A stretch of DNA of 5,395 bases, taken from contig JAHILZ010000032.1 of the NCBI GenBank assembly GCA_018896765.1, positions 1 to 5,395 on the forward strand, in the 5' to 3' direction. Below, piece after piece: positions 4,277 to 5,395 of the stretch (positions are counted from its first letter, which is position 1; each line of letters opens with the position of its first letter). The notes beneath the pieces are model-generated. The model saw only the letters and a program-made list of their open reading frames with translations, was not told where the DNA came from and made no database searches. The translations under genes and the position numbers were made by a program. This DNA is from Patescibacteria group bacterium (GTDB taxonomy: Bacteria; Patescibacteriota; Minisyncoccia; JAHIHE01).

Positions 4277-5312
4277 ATTATTCGCTTTGGAAGAAATTTC
4301 CAAAGCTCAAGAAATAAGCGGATTGGAGAATCTGCGGGTTAAATATTTGGGCCGCAATGGCAATTTGACGCATATTTTAAGAAGCCTTGAAAAATATCCT
4401 TTGAGCGATAGGAAAAATATCGGGAAGCTTGCCAATGAAATCAGATTAATTTTAGAGAAAGAGATAGATGAAAAGAAAAAATATTCCGAGGATTTGGAGT
4501 ATAAAAAATTGCTGGAAAATGAAAAGCTTGATGTTACCGCTTCGATAAATAAAATTTCAGCCGGGCATTTGCATCCGATTACCAAGACATTGGAAAAAGT
4601 TGAGCAAATTTTTTCTTCAATGGGTTTCGAAATTGTTGATGGACCGGAAGTTGAAACCGAATTTTATAATTTTGATGCTTTAAATGTTCCTGCGCATCAT
4701 CCGGCACGAGATATGTGGGATACGTTTTGGTTGCGCCAAAACGAAGTGAAAAGTGAAAAGTTAAAAGTTAAAAGTGATGGAAGATTATTGATGAGGACGC
4801 ATACTTCGCCGATGCAGGTAAGGTATATGCAAAAAAATAAGCCGCCTTTTAGGATTATTGTTCCGGGAAAAGTTTTTCGCCGCGAGGCGACCGACGCCAG
4901 GCACGAATCGACTTTTTACCATTTGGAAGGACTGATGGTGGGAGAGGATGTAAATATAGCCAATATTAAAAGTGTTTTTGAGATATTTTTCAGCAATTTT
5001 TTTGAAGCCGACGCGAAAATAAGATTGCGGCCGAGCTATTTTCCTTTTGTCGAACCCGGGCTGGAAGGGGATGTCAGCTGTCTGATTTGCCGAGGCAAGG
5101 GCTGCCGGCTTTGCAAAAATACCGGATGGCTTGAAATTTTCGGCGCGGGAATGGTTAATCAAAAAGTTTTTATCGCCGCCGGATATCCGAAAAATAAATA
5201 TCAAGGATTTGCTTTTGGATTTGGACTGGATCGGTTTCCGATGATGTTGTATGGCATTGATGACATTAGATTATTTCACAGCGGCGATCTGAGGTTCCTA
5301 AAGCAGTTTTAA
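4245..5312 (+). CDS. pheS: PheS, phenylalanine-tRNA ligase alpha subunit
   Basis: Catalytic subunit of the (alpha-beta)2 phenylalanyl-tRNA synthetase, which charges tRNA-Phe in the cytoplasm. The 355 residues are near the usual 330-350. Residues 1-90 form the N-terminal helical arm (ENLRVKYLGRNG at 28-39 is typical). The class II catalytic core follows: motif 1 around 117-135 (GFEIVDGPEVE), HHPARDMWDTFW, THTSPMQVRYM (185-195), motif 2 FRREATDARHESTFYHLEGL (211-230) and motif 3 GFGLDRFPMMLYGIDDIR (325-342). A Cys4 motif, C279-x2-C282-x4-C287-x2-C290, is present as in many bacterial PheS and may bind zinc. Between DTFWL and RLLMRTHTS there is an insertion of about 12 residues (NEVKSEKLKVKS) encoded by a 7-bp tandem repeat. 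ATG 4245 gives the standard N-terminus and overlaps the upstream gene. pheT is expected next but is not reached; a tandem repeat begins right after the stop. Confidence 0.97.
   Translation: MSILEEIEKIKLFALEEISKAQEISGLENLRVKYLGRNGNLTHILRSLEKYPLSDRKNIGKLANEIRLILEKEIDEKKKYSEDLEYKKLLENEKLDVTASINKISAGHLHPITKTLEKVEQIFSSMGFEIVDGPEVETEFYNFDALNVPAHHPARDMWDTFWLRQNEVKSEKLKVKSDGRLLMRTHTSPMQVRYMQKNKPPFRIIVPGKVFRREATDARHESTFYHLEGLMVGEDVNIANIKSVFEIFFSNFFEADAKIRLRPSYFPFVEPGLEGDVSCLICRGKGCRLCKNTGWLEIFGAGMVNQKVFIAAGYPKNKYQGFAFGFGLDRFPMMLYGIDDIRLFHSGDLRFLKQF
4744..4778. repeat. 7-bp tandem repeat AAGTGAA/AAGTTAA inside pheS
   Basis: Five consecutive 7-mers: AAGTGAA twice, AAGTTAA twice, then AAGTGAT. It encodes PheS residues 167-178, in the loop before RLLMRTHTS where most PheS proteins have only two or three residues. 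The sequence has the character of an intergenic repeat rather than of the surrounding gene. Confidence 0.85.
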
Positions 5313-5314
5313 CC

Positions 5315-5395
5315 GGAAGGTGGAAGGTGGAAGGTGGAAGGTGGAAGGTGGAAGGTGGAAGGTGGAAGGTGGAAGGTGGAAGGTGGAAGGTGGAA
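5315..5395. repeat. 7-bp tandem repeat GGAAGGT, 11 full copies plus GGAA, cut by the window end
   Basis: Eleven exact GGAAGGT units begin two bases after the pheS stop (TAA 5310-5312) and run uninterrupted to the window end, so the true length is longer. The + strand consists of regularly spaced GG pairs (GG-AA-GG-T), a pattern that could allow two-tier G-quadruplexes in DNA or in the pheS mRNA tail. No terminator is seen before it. Confidence 0.95.

Noticed and set aside
5315..5395. Coding sequence in the GGAAGGT array
   Set aside because: The 7-bp period reads open in every frame as a repeated heptapeptide simply because no stop can occur; there is no start codon or non-repeat sequence to support a gene.

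Overview
The window is AT-rich bacterial DNA that looks like a Candidate Phyla Radiation genome, most likely Parcubacteria/Patescibacteria. This is inferred from the style of the GatA and PheS proteins, a lone four-helix-bundle (S23/IVP-type) gene, the lack of clear Shine-Dalgarno sequences before any visible start codon, and spacers packed with short-period AT repeats. No marker gene fixes the lineage, and no species is claimed.

Layout. Left, + strand: the 3' end of gatC (1-241), a repeat-rich spacer, full-length gatA (414-1925), a four-helix-bundle protein (1953-2303) and a membrane-anchored protein with an R-N-x3-H (HEPN-like) motif (2336-2911). A 17-bp perfect hairpin (2934-2970) follows and can terminate transcription from both sides. 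Middle, - strand: a tRNA operon read right to left as initiator tRNA-fMet (3449-3520), elongator tRNA-Met (3250-3323) and tRNA-Asp(GTC) (3079-3153), with a good promoter at 3569-3597. Right, + strand: a promoter (3758-3786), a leader hairpin, a small four-helix membrane protein (3875-4276) overlapping pheS (4245-5312), then a GGAAGGT tandem repeat that runs off the window.

How the genes work together. Almost everything recognisable serves translation. GatC and GatA are subunits of the amidotransferase that makes Gln-tRNA(Gln) and/or Asn-tRNA(Asn), PheS is the catalytic subunit of Phe-tRNA synthetase, and the three tRNAs include both methionine tRNAs. gatB and pheT are not visible. The four-helix-bundle protein and the HEPN-like membrane protein are the accessory genes.

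Most notable observations. (1) The initiator tRNA has C33 instead of U33 and an A29-U41 pair in place of the usual third G-C pair. (2) A family of 8/16-bp repeats (TTAAAATGTTAATATG and variants) occurs at five places in both orientations, brackets the four-helix-bundle gene, and supplies the gatA stop, the stop of that gene and the start codon of the next gene. (3) A 7-bp tandem repeat has been absorbed in frame into the catalytic domain of PheS. (4) The membrane protein next to the tRNA operon carries a possible RNase (HEPN) motif. I see no CRISPR array, transposase or rRNA gene.
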